From Actinomycetales bacterium (GTDB lineage: Bacteria; Actinomycetota; Actinomycetes; Actinomycetales; Dermatophilaceae), in the NCBI GenBank assembly GCA_002748155.1, contig PDRO01000007.1:1-64000 (forward strand): a DNA stretch of 64,000 bases. The letters are read 5' to 3'. Numbering within the stretch: position 1 is the stretch's first letter; each line of letters opens with the position of its first letter. Made by a program: the position numbers and the translations under genes. Shown here piece after piece: positions 25,695 to 35,844 of the stretch. The notes under the pieces were generated by a model. It did not search any database, was not told where the DNA came from, and saw only the letters and a program-made list of their open reading frames with translations.

Positions 25695-25880
25695 GTGGCT
25701 GCCACCTGCGACGTCTGCGGCAAGGGACCCGGTTTCGGTCACTCCATCTCCCACTCACACCGGCGCACCAAGCGGCGTTGGAATCCCAATATCCAGCGAG
25801 TCAAGGCAACCGTCGAGGGCACTCCGAAGCGGCTGAACGTCTGCACCTCATGCCTCAAGGCGGGCAAAGTCAGCCGCTAG
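25695..25880 (+). CDS. rpmB: Ribosomal protein L28
   Basis: A 61-residue large-subunit protein. It is the zinc-type L28, with CDVC near the start and CTSC near the end as the four cysteines, plus the conserved [16 protein letters not shown] core. The GTG start has TTTCAGGAGA upstream. A strong terminator-like hairpin follows at 25895, before the DAK2 gene. Confidence 0.97.
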   Translation: MAATCDVCGKGPGFGHSISHSHRRTKRRWNPNIQRVKATVEGTPKRLNVCTSCLKAGKVSR

Positions 25881-25894
25881 CGCTTGGTCATCAG

Positions 25895-25919
25895 GGCCGG
25901 CTCCACGACGGAGCCGGCC
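25895..25919 (+). terminator. Rho-independent-like terminator after rpmB
   Basis: GGCCGGCTCC-ACGAC-GGAGCCGGCC is a perfect 10-base GC-rich stem, followed by TCGTCATT. It starts 15 bases after the rpmB stop and probably sets a high rpmB to downstream transcript ratio. Confidence 0.75.
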
Positions 25920-25945
25920 TCGTCATTCCCGCCGAAGGAGGCCCG

Positions 25946-27631
25946 ATGGCTGCCCGTCCGCCTCGGGTGCTGACCCACGTGGACGCACCCAGCTTCCTGC
26001 GCTGGGCGGCTGCCGCCCGGTCGGCCTTCGGCACGGCCCGGGCCGAGATCGACGCGCTGAACGTCTTCCCGGTGCCCGATGGCGACACCGGAACCAACCT
26101 TTACCTCACGTTGGACGCCGCTCTCGACCGGGCGCGCAGCGCCCTGGAGCGGCAGGTGGCGCCCGGGGACTTCGCACCTCTGGTGCAGATGTGCCAGGAG
26201 ATGTCCCGGGCGATGCTGCTCACCGCCCGCGGTAACTCCGGGGTGATCCTCAGCCAGCTGTTCCGTGGTTTCGCCGATCAGGTCGTGTCCGATGACGCCG
26301 CCCAGCTCGACAGCGCGAGCCTGGCGGCCGCCCTGGTGCGCGCCGACGAGTTGGCGTGGCAAGCCGTGACCGAGCCCAAGGAAGGAACCATCCTGTCGGT
26401 TTCCCGAGCGACCAGTCAGGCATGCGAGCAACGGCAACAAACCGATCCGACGGTGAGCTTGGCCGATCTGGTGACAGTCGCGGTGCAGACGGCCTCGGCA
26501 GCCTTGGCGCATACAACTGACCAGCTTCCGGTCCTGGCCCGAGCCGGGGTCGTCGATGCCGGTGGTGCGGGATATCTGCTGCTCCTCGAGGCACTCCAGC
26601 GTGTTGTTCACGGGGTGGCTCCGACCATCGACGACCCGATGCGTCGGCGTCCCGGGTGGGCCCAGCCCCACCCTCCGGTGCAGACACGACCGGCCGTCGA
26701 CGGACCGGACGACGCCGACGGCACCGGCCCCGCCTTCGAGGTGATGTATCTGTTGGACGAGACCGACGAAACCCGGGTCGAGTCGTTGCGCAGCAGACTG
26801 GCAACGTTAGGAGACTCGTTGCTGGTCGTCGGCAGTGAGGGCACGTGGAACGTGCATGTTCACGTCGATGACCCGGGGGCAGCCGTCGAGGCCGGCGTCG
26901 AGGCCGGCCGGCCGCATCGAATCGTCATCACCCACTTCGGCGACCAGATCAGCGACCGGATCGACGAGCAGGCCATCGCAGTCGTGGCCTGCGCGGCCGG
27001 CGAGGGGATCGCCGAGGTGTTCCGCGCTGCCGGAACCGTGACCGTCATGAGTGGTCCGGGCCAGCGCGCCTCGGCGGGACAACTGCTCGACGCTATCCGA
27101 ACCACCCACGCCGGCCACGTCATCGTCCTGCCCAACGACGCCGACACCGAGCTGGCCGCACAGGCGGCCGCCCAGGCAGCCGAGCCGGCAGGGCTGCGGG
27201 TCGAAGTGGTTCGTTCGCGCACTGCCGTGCAGGGCATCGCCGCGCTCGCCGTCTTCGACCACGAGGCGGACCTATCCACGAACGTGTCGGCCATGGCTGC
27301 GGCGGCGGAAGCCACTCGCCACGGGGCGGTTACCATCGCGCACAAACAGGCGCTCACCGCAGCCGGGTGGTGCCACATCGGTGACGTGCTCGGCGCAGTC
27401 GACGGCGAATTCGTCATCATCGGATCCGACCTGTACGAAGTCGCCGGTGAGATCGTGGAGCGGCTCCTGGGCGACGACGGCGAGCTGCTCACCGTCGTCA
27501 GCGGCGAGGATGCTCCGCCCGACCTGGCCTCCGCAGTGGCGGCCGCGGCCCGGATCCGCCGGCGTGACCTCGAAGTCACCTTCATCCACGGACACCAGCC
27601 GCTCTATCCGCTCCTGCTCGGTGTCGAGTAG
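25946..27631 (+). CDS. DAK2-domain protein, FakA/YloV-like kinase
   Basis: A 561-residue protein with an N-terminal DhaL/DAK2 nucleotide-binding domain (about 1-200: NVFPVPDGDTGTNLYLTL with metal aspartates, TARGNSGVILSQLFRG, DAGGAGYLLLLEAL) and a C-terminal Y1/FakA-like domain, as in FakA, which phosphorylates fatty acids delivered by a FakB (DegV) partner. No degV gene is in the window, so function is inferred from the fold. The ATG at 25946 follows AAGGAGG. The position between rpmB and recG is its usual one. Confidence 0.9.
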   Translation: MAARPPRVLTHVDAPSFLRWAAAARSAFGTARAEIDALNVFPVPDGDTGTNLYLTLDAALDRARSALERQVAPGDFAPLVQMCQEMSRAMLLTARGNSGVILSQLFRGFADQVVSDDAAQLDSASLAAALVRADELAWQAVTEPKEGTILSVSRATSQACEQRQQTDPTVSLADLVTVAVQTASAALAHTTDQLPVLARAGVVDAGGAGYLLLLEALQRVVHGVAPTIDDPMRRRPGWAQPHPPVQTRPAVDGPDDADGTGPAFEVMYLLDETDETRVESLRSRLATLGDSLLVVGSEGTWNVHVHVDDPGAAVEAGVEAGRPHRIVITHFGDQISDRIDEQAIAVVACAAGEGIAEVFRAAGTVTVMSGPGQRASAGQLLDAIRTTHAGHVIVLPNDADTELAAQAAAQAAEPAGLRVEVVRSRTAVQGIAALAVFDHEADLSTNVSAMAAAAEATRHGAVTIAHKQALTAAGWCHIGDVLGAVDGEFVIIGSDLYEVAGEIVERLLGDDGELLTVVSGEDAPPDLASAVAAAARIRRRDLEVTFIHGHQPLYPLLLGVE

Positions 27632-27654
27632 CGGCCTCGCGACAGGGCTGACCC

Positions 27655-29892
27655 ATGCCCACGGCATACACCGAAGACACGCTGCTGCGCCGGGTGATCC
27701 AGCCGGCTGCGGCCGAGGCGCTCGCCAAGCACAAGGGCCTGCACACAATCGGTGACCTGTTCGAGCACGTGCCGCGTCGTTATCTCGAGCCGGATCGGCC
27801 GACAGATTTGAGCGAGTTGGAGATCGGCGAAGAGGTCATCGTCGTCGCGGACGTTTCGAGGGTCTCCTCCCATGCCATGCGAAGCCGGAACGGCTACCGG
27901 CTGGCCGCCGTGATCACCGACGGCGACAGCGAGCTCGAGCTCACGTTCTTCAGCAAGCGCAAGTACGACTTCGGCCTGCGACCGGGACGTCGCGGCGTCT
28001 TCACCGGCACCGTGGGGAGCTATCAGGGCCGGCGTCAGCTGACTCATCCCGAGATGGAGCTCTTCGACGAGGACCAACTCTCGCCCGAACGGATTGCCTA
28101 CCTGACCAGCCACAAGATTCCCGTCTACCCGGCGACCGGGAAGATGACCTCGGCTCGGATCCGCCGACTCGTCGAGATGCTGCTGGACTCGATCGAGCAA
28201 ATCCGCGAGCCCCTGCCGGCCGCGGTCCGCCGGCGTCGCAGACTGCTCGGGCGTCGGGAAGCGTTGGAACTCGTCCATCGGCCCGAGCTCGGCGCCGACA
28301 TCAGCCCCGGCCGGCGTCGGCTCCGTTTCGACGAGGCCTACGTCTTGCAAGTCATCCTCGCCCAACGACGACGCGCCGTCGCCGAGCTCGGGGGCACAGC
28401 GCGAGTGCCACGGCCTGCCGGTCTACTCGCCGCCTTCGACGCCCGGCTGCCGTTCGAGCTGACCGCGGGCCAACAGGAGGTCGGGAAGCTCCTGCTTGCC
28501 GAGCTCGCCCGGGATCAGCCGATGCACCGGCTATTGCAGGGCGAGGTCGGCTCGGGCAAGACGGTCGTCGCCTTGCGCGCCATGCTCGCCGTCGTCGACG
28601 CCGGCGGGCAGGCCGCCTTGCTCGCGCCCACCGAGGTGCTCGCCGCGCAACACCACCGCACGATCACGACGATGCTCGGCGACCTGGCCATGGGCGGGAT
28701 GCTCGGCGGCAACGAACTCGGCACCCGGGTCGCCCTGCTGACCGGCAGCCAGTCGACGACGGCTCGGCGTCAGGCGCTCGACGACATCGTCACGGGCACG
28801 GCGGGGATCGTCGTGGGCACCCACGCCCTCATCCAGAAGCATGTCGACTTCTTCGATCTGGGCCTGGTCGTCGTCGACGAGCAGCACCGCTTCGGCGTCG
28901 AGCAGCGAGATGCCCTCCGCGACAAGTCGACCGGCCCGCCCCACTTGCTCGTGATGACGGCTACGCCGATCCCACGGACGGTTGCCATGACGGTCTTCGG
29001 TGACATGGAGACCACGACGTTGCGTGAGTTGCCTGCCGGGCGGAGCCCGATCCAAACGCACATCGTCGACCTCGGCAACTCCCGCTGGGTCGAGCGCAGC
29101 TGGGAGCGGTTGGCCGAGGAGATCGACAAGGGACATCAGGTCTACGTGGTTTGCCCCCGGATCGGTGACCCCACCGACGGTTCCGTCCTGACCAACGACA
29201 CCTCTGACGAGGACACCGACTGGACCGACTGGGCGGATCACGACAGTGATCCACCGGAGTCGCCCGGCGAACCGGCCATGACGGGGGTGTATGCCGCAGC
29301 CGACCAGTTGCGCACCCAGCCCGCGCTGGCCGGGGCCCGGATCGGGGTGCTGCACGGCCGGATGCCACCCGAGGCCAAAGACGGCGTGATGGACGCCTTC
29401 GGCCGAGGGGAGTTGGATCTGCTCGTGGCGACGACCGTGATCGAGGTCGGGGTCGACGTGCCCAACGCGACGACGATGGTCATCATGGACGCCGAGCGTT
29501 TCGGTATCTCGCAACTCCACCAGCTCCGGGGCCGGGTCGGCCGGGGCACGGCCCCCGGGCTGTGCCTGCTCTTCACAGCTGCGCCCAACCCGGCGGCACA
29601 ACGCCGACTGGCTGCAGTGGCCGGTTCGAACGATGGTTTCCAGCTGGCCCGTATCGACCTGGAACTGCGTCGGGAAGGCGACGTGCTCGGAGCTCGGCAG
29701 AGCGGCAAAGGCACCTCGGTCCGATTCCTCCGGGTCGGCAACGAGACGGACGAGCGACTCATCGCCGAAGCCCGTGAGGACGCGGTCGACGTCGTTGCGA
29801 GCGACCCGGAGCTGGCCGGTCATCCGGAGCTGGCCGCCCGGGTCGCGGCCCGGCTCGACGAGACCCAGGCGGCGTACCTGGTGCGGGGATAG
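27655..29892 (+). CDS. recG: ATP-dependent DNA helicase RecG
   Basis: A 745-residue SF2 helicase that reverses stalled forks and resolves branched DNA. The N-terminal wedge (OB fold) region is followed by Walker A GEVGSGKT (about 297-304), LAPTEVLAAQH, the DEQHRFGVEQR box (about 409), MTATPIPRT, and the C-terminal helicase lobe with TTVIEVGVDVPNAT and QLRGRVGRG. An Asp/Glu/Trp-rich insert lies around residue 520 in the second lobe. It starts 23 bases after the DAK2 gene, consistent with cotranscription. Confidence 0.97.
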   Translation: MPTAYTEDTLLRRVIQPAAAEALAKHKGLHTIGDLFEHVPRRYLEPDRPTDLSELEIGEEVIVVADVSRVSSHAMRSRNGYRLAAVITDGDSELELTFFSKRKYDFGLRPGRRGVFTGTVGSYQGRRQLTHPEMELFDEDQLSPERIAYLTSHKIPVYPATGKMTSARIRRLVEMLLDSIEQIREPLPAAVRRRRRLLGRREALELVHRPELGADISPGRRRLRFDEAYVLQVILAQRRRAVAELGGTARVPRPAGLLAAFDARLPFELTAGQQEVGKLLLAELARDQPMHRLLQGEVGSGKTVVALRAMLAVVDAGGQAALLAPTEVLAAQHHRTITTMLGDLAMGGMLGGNELGTRVALLTGSQSTTARRQALDDIVTGTAGIVVGTHALIQKHVDFFDLGLVVVDEQHRFGVEQRDALRDKSTGPPHLLVMTATPIPRTVAMTVFGDMETTTLRELPAGRSPIQTHIVDLGNSRWVERSWERLAEEIDKGHQVYVVCPRIGDPTDGSVLTNDTSDEDTDWTDWADHDSDPPESPGEPAMTGVYAAADQLRTQPALAGARIGVLHGRMPPEAKDGVMDAFGRGELDLLVATTVIEVGVDVPNATTMVIMDAERFGISQLHQLRGRVGRGTAPGLCLLFTAAPNPAAQRRLAAVAGSNDGFQLARIDLELRREGDVLGARQSGKGTSVRFLRVGNETDERLIAEAREDAVDVVASDPELAGHPELAARVAARLDETQAAYLVRG

Positions 29893-29970
29893 CCTGCGCT
29901 CCGGGGCTGGCGCGAGAATGTGCCGCACAGGCATCACCGACAAGGGCCCACGGAGACCGGTGGAGGGGCA

Positions 29971-30549
29971 ATGACCCGGATCATCAGCGGCAGTGCCGGG
30001 GGTCGGCGGCTGGCCACCCCGAGTGGTCGACACACGCGGCCCAGTTCCGAGCGGGTCCGAGAGGGTCTGTTCTCGCGGCTTGGTCATCTCGACCTGCTCA
30101 ACGAGGCGCGGGTGCTCGACTTGTATGCCGGATCCGGGGCCCTCGGACTCGAGGCGGCCAGCCGGGGAGCAGCAGTGGTGACGCTCGTCGAATCGGACCG
30201 GGCAACAGCGGGCGTTGCCCGGCGCAACGTCACCTCCCTGGGCTGGTCAGACCGGGTCGCGGTGCGTTGTGATTCGGTGGAGAGAGCCCTGCTCGGCGGG
30301 CCGGGCCGGCCTTATTCGCTGGTATTCGCCGATCCGCCCTATGACCTCGGCGAAGCACCGTTGGCGGACGTGCTGGCCCTGCTCGTCATTCACGACTGGC
30401 TCGCTGCAGACGCGGTCGTGGTCATCGAGCGGTCGGCGAGATCCCCGGAGCCACGGTGGCCATCGGCCCTGACACTCGCCGACGAGCGCCGCTATGGCGA
30501 GACCAAGCTGTGGTTCGCCGAATCGCCGGGGCCGGCCGAGATCGCCTGA
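29971..30549 (+). CDS. rsmD: 16S rRNA (guanine(966)-N(2))-methyltransferase
   Basis: A 192-residue SAM-dependent methyltransferase that modifies 16S rRNA. It starts MTRIISGSAGGRRLATPSG, contains the SAM loop VLDLYAGSGALGLEA and the catalytic DPPY at about 121-124 for N2-guanine methylation. The ATG at 29971 has GGAGGGG just upstream; the open frame starts 51 bases earlier. It lies between recG and coaD, its common position. Confidence 0.95.
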   Translation: MTRIISGSAGGRRLATPSGRHTRPSSERVREGLFSRLGHLDLLNEARVLDLYAGSGALGLEAASRGAAVVTLVESDRATAGVARRNVTSLGWSDRVAVRCDSVERALLGGPGRPYSLVFADPPYDLGEAPLADVLALLVIHDWLAADAVVVIERSARSPEPRWPSALTLADERRYGETKLWFAESPGPAEIA

Positions 30550-30686
30550 CTCTCGGCCTCCGTGACACCGCAGCCGGGACCGACACGCGGCGAGCCCGCG
30601 GGGCCACCGAACGAGTCCCAGCCCCAAGGCGTCAGCTCCCCAGCCCCGGTCATCCCAGTCACTGAAGTCATGCCAGTTCCCACTGC

Positions 30687-30692
30687 TAGTCT
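30687..30692 (+). promoter_or_regulatory. -10 box of a leaderless coaD transcript
   Basis: TAGTCT lies exactly six bases before the coaD GTG, which would make the first transcribed base the first base of the start codon. No ribosome-binding site is present. Confidence 0.55.
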
Positions 30693-30698
30693 CGGCGC

Positions 30699-31178
30699 GT
30701 GACCAGGCGCTGCGTCTGCCCCGGCTCCTACGATCCCGTGACGAACGGCCACGTCGACGTCATCGTGCGGGCAGCTGAGCTGTTCGACGAGGTCGTCGTC
30801 GCCGTCCTGCATAACCCCGCCAAGAGTGGCACCTTTCCCGTCGGCCGCCGGATCGAGTTAATCAGGGCATCGTTACCGGAAGAACTGACCGGCGTGCGAG
30901 TGGCCGCATTCGCCGGTCAGTTGCTCGTCGATGTCTGCAGCGAAGTCCAGGCCCAGGCCATCGTCAAAGGCCTCCGTGGGGGAGTGGACTTCGCCTACGA
31001 GCTGCCGATGGCCCTCATGAACCGGCACCTCACCGGTATCGAGACGGTCTTCCTGCCCGGGAACCCCTCCTACGAACACGTTTCCAGCTCGTTGATCAAG
31101 GAGGTCCACGGGCTCGGCGGGGACGTCGAAGGGTTGGTTCCGGTGCCGGTCCTGGAGGCGTTGCGTTCCGGACGGTGA
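30699..31178 (+). CDS. coaD: Phosphopantetheine adenylyltransferase
   Basis: A 159-residue nucleotidyltransferase that makes dephospho-CoA from 4'-phosphopantetheine and ATP. The N-terminal GSYDPVTNGH (residues 9-18) holds the T/HxGH-type active site, followed by IVRAAELFDEVVVAV, VKGLRGGVDFAYE, and the EHVSSSLIKEV helix. Normal length. The GTG start coincides with the expected transcript start, so it is probably translated without a leader. Confidence 0.97.
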   Translation: MTRRCVCPGSYDPVTNGHVDVIVRAAELFDEVVVAVLHNPAKSGTFPVGRRIELIRASLPEELTGVRVAAFAGQLLVDVCSEVQAQAIVKGLRGGVDFAYELPMALMNRHLTGIETVFLPGNPSYEHVSSSLIKEVHGLGGDVEGLVPVPVLEALRSGR

Positions 31179-31267
31179 TTCCCCGGGTTCTACCGGTGGC
31201 GGAGGCTAGCCCAGATGCGGTGGACGGCGCCGTCGGTTTGGGCGAGAGTCACACCTCCGGTAAAGTT

Positions 31268-31273
31268 CATAGT
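31268..31273 (+). promoter_or_regulatory. -10 box of a leaderless DUF177 transcript
   Basis: CATAGT lies exactly six bases before a GTG (31280) in the DUF177 frame, the same spacing as at coaD. It decides my choice of start. Confidence 0.45.
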
Positions 31274-31279
31274 TGGCCT

Positions 31280-31921
31280 GTGTCCGCCCGGACGCAGCCG
31301 AGACGCCTGAACCCGCCGGAAGACATGCCACGCCTCGACCCCGACTCGCCGCTCGTCATCGACACGAGGGATCTGAGCCGCCAGCCGGGTTCGATGCGGG
31401 AGATCTCCCGGACGGTCAGGGCTCCCGAGGAACTGGGCACCGACATCGTTGCGGTCCCGGCCGGTGCACCGGTCGAACTGGTGGTCAAGGCCGAGGCCGT
31501 TTCCGAGGGTGTGCTGATCAGCGGCTCGGTTGCTGCCACGGCGGATGGCGCTTGCGTGCGGTGCTTGGAACCGGTCACAGTCAGGGTGACGGGCTCGTTC
31601 CAGGAGCTGTTCGCTTACGCCGACCGGGCGGCTCATCACCATGAGGTGGGTGCCGACTCGGACGAGGCCGAGGTGCACGAGTTGGTGGACGACCTCGTCG
31701 ACCTGCACCCCGTGCTCCTGGACACGGTCGTGCCCGCACTGCCGTTCCAACCGGTATGCCGCGTCGACTGCCCGGGTCTATGCTCCGAGTGTGGGGTGTC
31801 CCTGGCGCAGGAACCCGAGCACCGGCATGACGTGGTCGACCCCCGATGGGCGGCGCTCAGTGGCCTTGGTGGCTTGCTGAACGCTCACCCCACAGAGAGC
31901 CCAGAAGAGAGAAGGAACTGA
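31280..31921 (+). CDS. DUF177 (YceD-like) zinc-binding protein
   Basis: A 213-residue protein of the YceD/DUF177 family, nearly always just upstream of rpmF and linked to large-subunit rRNA biogenesis in other bacteria; the role here is inferred. Conserved parts are LVIDTRDLSRQPGSMREISR, GACVRCLEPVTV, and a C-terminal cysteine cluster CRVDCPGLCSECG that should bind zinc. Family similarity begins at about the ATG at 31325, but the GTG at 31280 fits a leaderless promoter; the true start is one of these. rpmF follows after one base. Confidence 0.87.
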   Translation: MSARTQPRRLNPPEDMPRLDPDSPLVIDTRDLSRQPGSMREISRTVRAPEELGTDIVAVPAGAPVELVVKAEAVSEGVLISGSVAATADGACVRCLEPVTVRVTGSFQELFAYADRAAHHHEVGADSDEAEVHELVDDLVDLHPVLLDTVVPALPFQPVCRVDCPGLCSECGVSLAQEPEHRHDVVDPRWAALSGLGGLLNAHPTESPEERRN

Positions 31922-31922
31922 C

Positions 31923-32117
31923 GTGGCCGTCCCGAAGCGGAAGACCTCGCGCTCCAACACCCGTTCCCGGCGGGCCCAGTGGAAGGCCGAGCCTGTCGTG
32001 CTGACCGCCTGCCCGCAGTGCACCCAGCCGACCCTGCCGCATCGCGCCTGTCCCTCCTGCGGGCGGTACCAAGGCCGCTACTACGCTGCGGCCGAACGGG
32101 CCGAGTTCCAGGGCTGA
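31923..32117 (+). CDS. rpmF: Ribosomal protein L32
   Basis: A 64-residue large-subunit protein. It starts MAVPKRKTSRSNTRSRRAQW and has a four-cysteine zinc ribbon (CPQC and CPSC), so it is the zinc-dependent form. The GTG start follows AAGGAAC and the DUF177 stop by one base, so the two are cotranscribed and probably coupled. Confidence 0.97.
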   Translation: MAVPKRKTSRSNTRSRRAQWKAEPVVLTACPQCTQPTLPHRACPSCGRYQGRYYAAAERAEFQG

Positions 32118-32129
32118 CCCGGGGCCGAT

Positions 32130-32888
32130 ATGGGGTCCCAACCCGCAGGCACCGCGGTTCCGGCCCGGTTGCGCGACTATGTCGCCGGAGTGATCGGGCG
32201 CCCCATCGACGACGAGCTGCTGGTACGGGCACTGACCCATCGGTCCTTCGCCTACGAGAACGGCGGGCTCCCCAACAACGAGCGGTTAGAGTTCCTCGGC
32301 GACTCGGTGTTGGGCCTGGTTATCACCGACACCCTGTACGCCTCGCATCCTGAGCTACCCGAGGGACAGCTGGCCAAACTGCGTGCTTCGGTCGTCAACA
32401 TGCGCGCCCTAGCCGACGTAGGGCGATCCATCTCCTTGGGTGACTACCTGCTCCTGGGCCGGGGTGAAGAAACGACGGGCGGTCGTGACAAAGCCTCGAT
32501 CCTCGCCGACACGATGGAGGCGCTGATCGGCACCGTATACCTCACCGGGGGACTGGCAGCGGCCGAGTTGCTCGTCCATCGTCTCTTCGACTCGGTGCTC
32601 GACGCCGCCGCCGGTCTCGGCGCCGGTCTGGACTGGAAAACCAGCCTGCAGGAGTTGTGCTCGGCCAACGGCTTCGGATCACCGGAATACCGAATCGACG
32701 ATTCGGGACCCGACCACGAAAAGGTTTTCGACGCCCACGTCGAGGTCGGTGGTGAATCGTTGGGACGCGGTGCGGGCCGCAGCAAGAAAGAGGCCGAACA
32801 GGCTGCTGCCGAGCAAGCCTGGATCGTCCTCAACACCCGCCGGCAGGAGTCGTCCCCCGAACCTGACGGCTGCCGGTCCACCGAGTAG
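32130..32888 (+). CDS. rnc: Ribonuclease III
   Basis: A 252-residue double-stranded-RNA endonuclease for rRNA and mRNA processing. The catalytic signature [14 protein letters not shown] is at about 49-62 and the second acidic patch is in [15 protein letters not shown]-terminal double-stranded-RNA-binding domain carries [19 protein letters not shown]. It starts 12 bases after rpmF and is followed after nine bases by mutM, the usual actinobacterial order. Confidence 0.97.
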   Translation: MGSQPAGTAVPARLRDYVAGVIGRPIDDELLVRALTHRSFAYENGGLPNNERLEFLGDSVLGLVITDTLYASHPELPEGQLAKLRASVVNMRALADVGRSISLGDYLLLGRGEETTGGRDKASILADTMEALIGTVYLTGGLAAAELLVHRLFDSVLDAAAGLGAGLDWKTSLQELCSANGFGSPEYRIDDSGPDHEKVFDAHVEVGGESLGRGAGRSKKEAEQAAAEQAWIVLNTRRQESSPEPDGCRSTE

Positions 32889-32897
32889 CGCACGGGC

Positions 32898-33782
32898 ATG
32901 CCTGAACTGCCGGAAGTCGAGACCGTCCGGCGCGGCCTGGCCCAGCACGTCGTCGGGCGACGGATCGACGACGTCCAGTTCTTCGGCAGTAGAGTCACTC
33001 GGCGGCACCCGCTCGGCCCGGACGACCTGGCGGCCCGGACCCGGCACAGTCGGGTCGCCGCGGCCCGCCGTCGGGGCAAGTACCTCTGGCTCGTGCTCGA
33101 GCCGAGCGACGACGACCCGTCGGCTCTGCTCGTGCACCTCGGGATGAGTGGCCAACTACTTGTCCACGAGCCTGGGTCCCCAGATCCGAAACACGTGCGC
33201 GCCCGGTGGTCCTTCGAGGACGGTGGTCCGGAGCTGCGTTTCGTCGACCAACGCACCTTCGGCGGGATCCTGTTGAGTCCACTCGGCACCGGCGCGGTCG
33301 ATCGGTCCATCCCCGAGGCCATCAGCCACATCGCCGCCGATCCGTTCGATCCCGACTACGACCTAGCTGGCGTTGCGGCTCGTTTCCAGGCCCGCGACAG
33401 GGCCATCAAGCGAGGACTGCTCGACCAGGGCATCGTCTCCGGGATCGGCAACATCTATGCCGACGAAGCCCTGTGGCGGGCCCAGGTCCACGGTGAACGG
33501 CGCTCGTCGGCGCTCAGCCTCCGGACCCTGGCGCGGGTGCTCACGCATGCCTATGACGTGATGACCGATGCGTTAGCGGCCGGCGGGACGAGTTTCGACG
33601 CGCTCTACGTCAACGTCAACGGCTCGTCCGGCTACTTCGACCGGTCACTCGCGGCATATGGCCGAGAAGGGCTGCCCTGTCGGCGCTGCGGTGCGCCGAT
33701 CCGCCGGGAGCACTTCATGAACCGGTCGTCGTTCTCGTGCCCGCGGTGCCAGCCGCGACCCCGAACCCGGGGCCGCAGCTGA
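32898..33782 (+). CDS. mutM: Formamidopyrimidine-DNA glycosylase
   Basis: A 294-residue base-excision-repair enzyme that removes 8-oxoguanine and formamidopyrimidines. The mature N-terminus is [13 protein letters not shown] with catalytic Pro2 and Glu3. [18 protein letters not shown] and a C-terminal C4 zinc finger (CRRCGAP...FSCPRCQ, ~260-285) are intact. In related genomes an acylphosphatase/smc block usually follows; here the bet cluster and a peptidase gene lie between. Confidence 0.97.
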   Translation: MPELPEVETVRRGLAQHVVGRRIDDVQFFGSRVTRRHPLGPDDLAARTRHSRVAAARRRGKYLWLVLEPSDDDPSALLVHLGMSGQLLVHEPGSPDPKHVRARWSFEDGGPELRFVDQRTFGGILLSPLGTGAVDRSIPEAISHIAADPFDPDYDLAGVAARFQARDRAIKRGLLDQGIVSGIGNIYADEALWRAQVHGERRSSALSLRTLARVLTHAYDVMTDALAAGGTSFDALYVNVNGSSGYFDRSLAAYGREGLPCRRCGAPIRREHFMNRSSFSCPRCQPRPRTRGRS

Positions 33783-33813
33783 CGTACGTTCCGGCCCGTC
33801 GGCACGGATCAGG

Positions 33814-35844
33814 TCACCGCAGTCTGAGGAACTCCAAGTGCTGTTCGTACTGGTCGAGGCAGTCGTGGATCACCTGGGTTTCGGTGTAGCCCATGACGTC
33901 ATAGCCCTGGCCACCGCCGTCGAGGTGCACCTCCAGGCGGGCATAGCGGTCGCGGTCGCCGATCATCCGGCCGCCGTAGGTGGGTACCGGTGATTCGCTG
34001 ACTTCGACCCGGTAGACGAATGGCTCACGGGCCGTCTCGGTACGCAATTCGACGTATGCCGGGTTCTCCGGCCCGCCGGGTTCGGCATGCACGCTCACCG
34101 GCACTTGCTGGGTGGCCAACTCGGAGGCGACCTGTGCCAGGGCTGGTTCGACGACCGTTTCCAGGTGGCGGGTCGCCCCGGCGACGTCGGTGAAATTCAT
34201 GGCCCGCTTGAGCCGGGCCCGCCACGAGTCGCCGTCCGCTTCGGAGCCGGCTCGAGCCGAGAGCATGGTGTGCACGTGTTGAGCTGCCGAATCGACTCGT
34301 CGGCCCTCCACGCGCAAGGCCCGCAACAGCCCCCACATGACACCGACGAGCACGAACGCGAAGGGCAGCCCCATGATGATCGTCGCGTACTGCAGCGCGA
34401 CGATGCCCCCAACCGCGAGCACGGCGATCGTGAGGAGCCCGGTCACTGAGGCCCAGACGATCCGCACCCAACCGGCACAGTCCTGCTGGACATCCTGCAG
34501 TCTCGAGCAGAGATTGCCCATGACCAGAGCCCCGGAGTCGGCCGAGGTGACGTAGAAGAGCAAGCCGACGACGAAGGCCAGGAAGATGACGACCTGCCCG
34601 GCCGGATAGTCCTCGAGCAGCGCGAAGAACCCACGGCCGTCGAACTCCAGCGCGATCTCGGCGAACCCCGCGTCGCCGGAGCGGACACGATCCAGCGCGG
34701 CATTCCCGAAGACCGACACCCACATGACGACATAGCTGAACGGGATGACCATCGTCCCCGCGACGAACTGGCGGATCGTGCGCCCGCGGGAGATCCGGGC
34801 GAGGAAGAGCCCGACGAACGACGCCCAAGCCACCCACCAGGCCCAGAAGAAGAGGGTCCACAAGGACATCCAGTCGCCGGTGTCTTCGAAAGCGAAAGTC
34901 TCCAAGGTCTTGGCGGGGAACGACCGCACGAAGTCGCCGACGTTCATGACGACCGCGTTGAGGATGAACGAGGTCTTGCCGGTGATGAGCACCCAGGCCG
35001 CCAAGCCGAGTGCGAGCAGGACGTTGAGCTGGGACAAGAACCGGATCCCCTTGTCCACACCTGTGGTCGCCGAGACGGCGGCGATGACGACGGCCAGCAC
35101 GACGAGGCCGATCTGCGCGCCGGTGCCGATGTCGACACCGAAAATAATGTTCAGGCCGACGTTGAGGAAGACCACACCGATACCGAGGCTTGTTGCTACT
35201 CCGAAGATCGTGCCGAGCACGGCTGCCGTGTCGACCGTGTGTCCGATCGGACCGGAGACCCGCCGACCGAAGATCGGATGCAGTGCCGAGCGGACCGCGA
35301 GCGGCAAGTTGGCGCGGTAGGCGAAGTAGCCGAGTGCCAGGCCCATGAGGGCATACATCCCCCAGCCGGAGATGCCGTAGTGGAAGAGCGTCCAGACCGT
35401 CGCTTCCCGGGCTGCCTCGACGGTCTCGCCGGGACCGACCGGGGGCGATGTGTATTGCGAGATCGGTTCGATCACCGAGTAGAACATCACGTCGGTGCCG
35501 ATGCCGGCGGCGAAGAGCATCGAGGCCCAGGCGAACGTCGAGAACTCTGGCCGGGAGTGGTCCGGCCCGAGCCGCACGTGGCCGTATCGCGAGACACCGA
35601 GGTAGATGACGAACCCGAGAATGACGGTGGCCAGCAGCACGTAGAACCATCCGAAGTGCGTCGTCACTTCTCCGACCAAGGTGCCGATGACCTCTTCGGC
35701 GGCGCTGGGCGCGATGATCGCCCAGATGGCGATGACCAGCACTCCGATGAGCGAGGACAGGAAGACCGGCAGCCGCAGAGTTGGCGGCCGGTGGCCGTCG
35801 TGGGCGGTCGGTTCGGTCGTGGGCGGTCGGGTGTCCGTGCTCAT
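33814..35844 (-). CDS. betT: BCCT-family choline/betaine transporter
   Basis: A 676-residue membrane protein of the betaine/choline/carnitine family, the same length as E. coli BetT (about 677). It has about twelve hydrophobic helices, the [21 protein letters not shown] motif, and the signature [21 protein letters not shown] that includes the aromatic substrate box. A long cytoplasmic C-terminal domain (about 510-676) resembles the BetT osmosensing tail. The ATG overlaps the betA stop by four bases (ATGA). Choline import for BetA/BetB is the obvious job; the name rests on length and context. Confidence 0.9.
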   Translation of the reverse strand: MSTDTRPPTTEPTAHDGHRPPTLRLPVFLSSLIGVLVIAIWAIIAPSAAEEVIGTLVGEVTTHFGWFYVLLATVILGFVIYLGVSRYGHVRLGPDHSRPEFSTFAWASMLFAAGIGTDVMFYSVIEPISQYTSPPVGPGETVEAAREATVWTLFHYGISGWGMYALMGLALGYFAYRANLPLAVRSALHPIFGRRVSGPIGHTVDTAAVLGTIFGVATSLGIGVVFLNVGLNIIFGVDIGTGAQIGLVVLAVVIAAVSATTGVDKGIRFLSQLNVLLALGLAAWVLITGKTSFILNAVVMNVGDFVRSFPAKTLETFAFEDTGDWMSLWTLFFWAWWVAWASFVGLFLARISRGRTIRQFVAGTMVIPFSYVVMWVSVFGNAALDRVRSGDAGFAEIALEFDGRGFFALLEDYPAGQVVIFLAFVVGLLFYVTSADSGALVMGNLCSRLQDVQQDCAGWVRIVWASVTGLLTIAVLAVGGIVALQYATIIMGLPFAFVLVGVMWGLLRALRVEGRRVDSAAQHVHTMLSARAGSEADGDSWRARLKRAMNFTDVAGATRHLETVVEPALAQVASELATQQVPVSVHAEPGGPENPAYVELRTETAREPFVYRVEVSESPVPTYGGRMIGDRDRYARLEVHLDGGGQGYDVMGYTETQVIHDCLDQYEQHLEFLRLR

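Noticed and set aside
28531..30087. A 518-codon minus-strand open frame opposite recG
   Set aside because: Antisense shadow of recG and rsmD; composition is Arg/Gly/Asp-rich with no family match.
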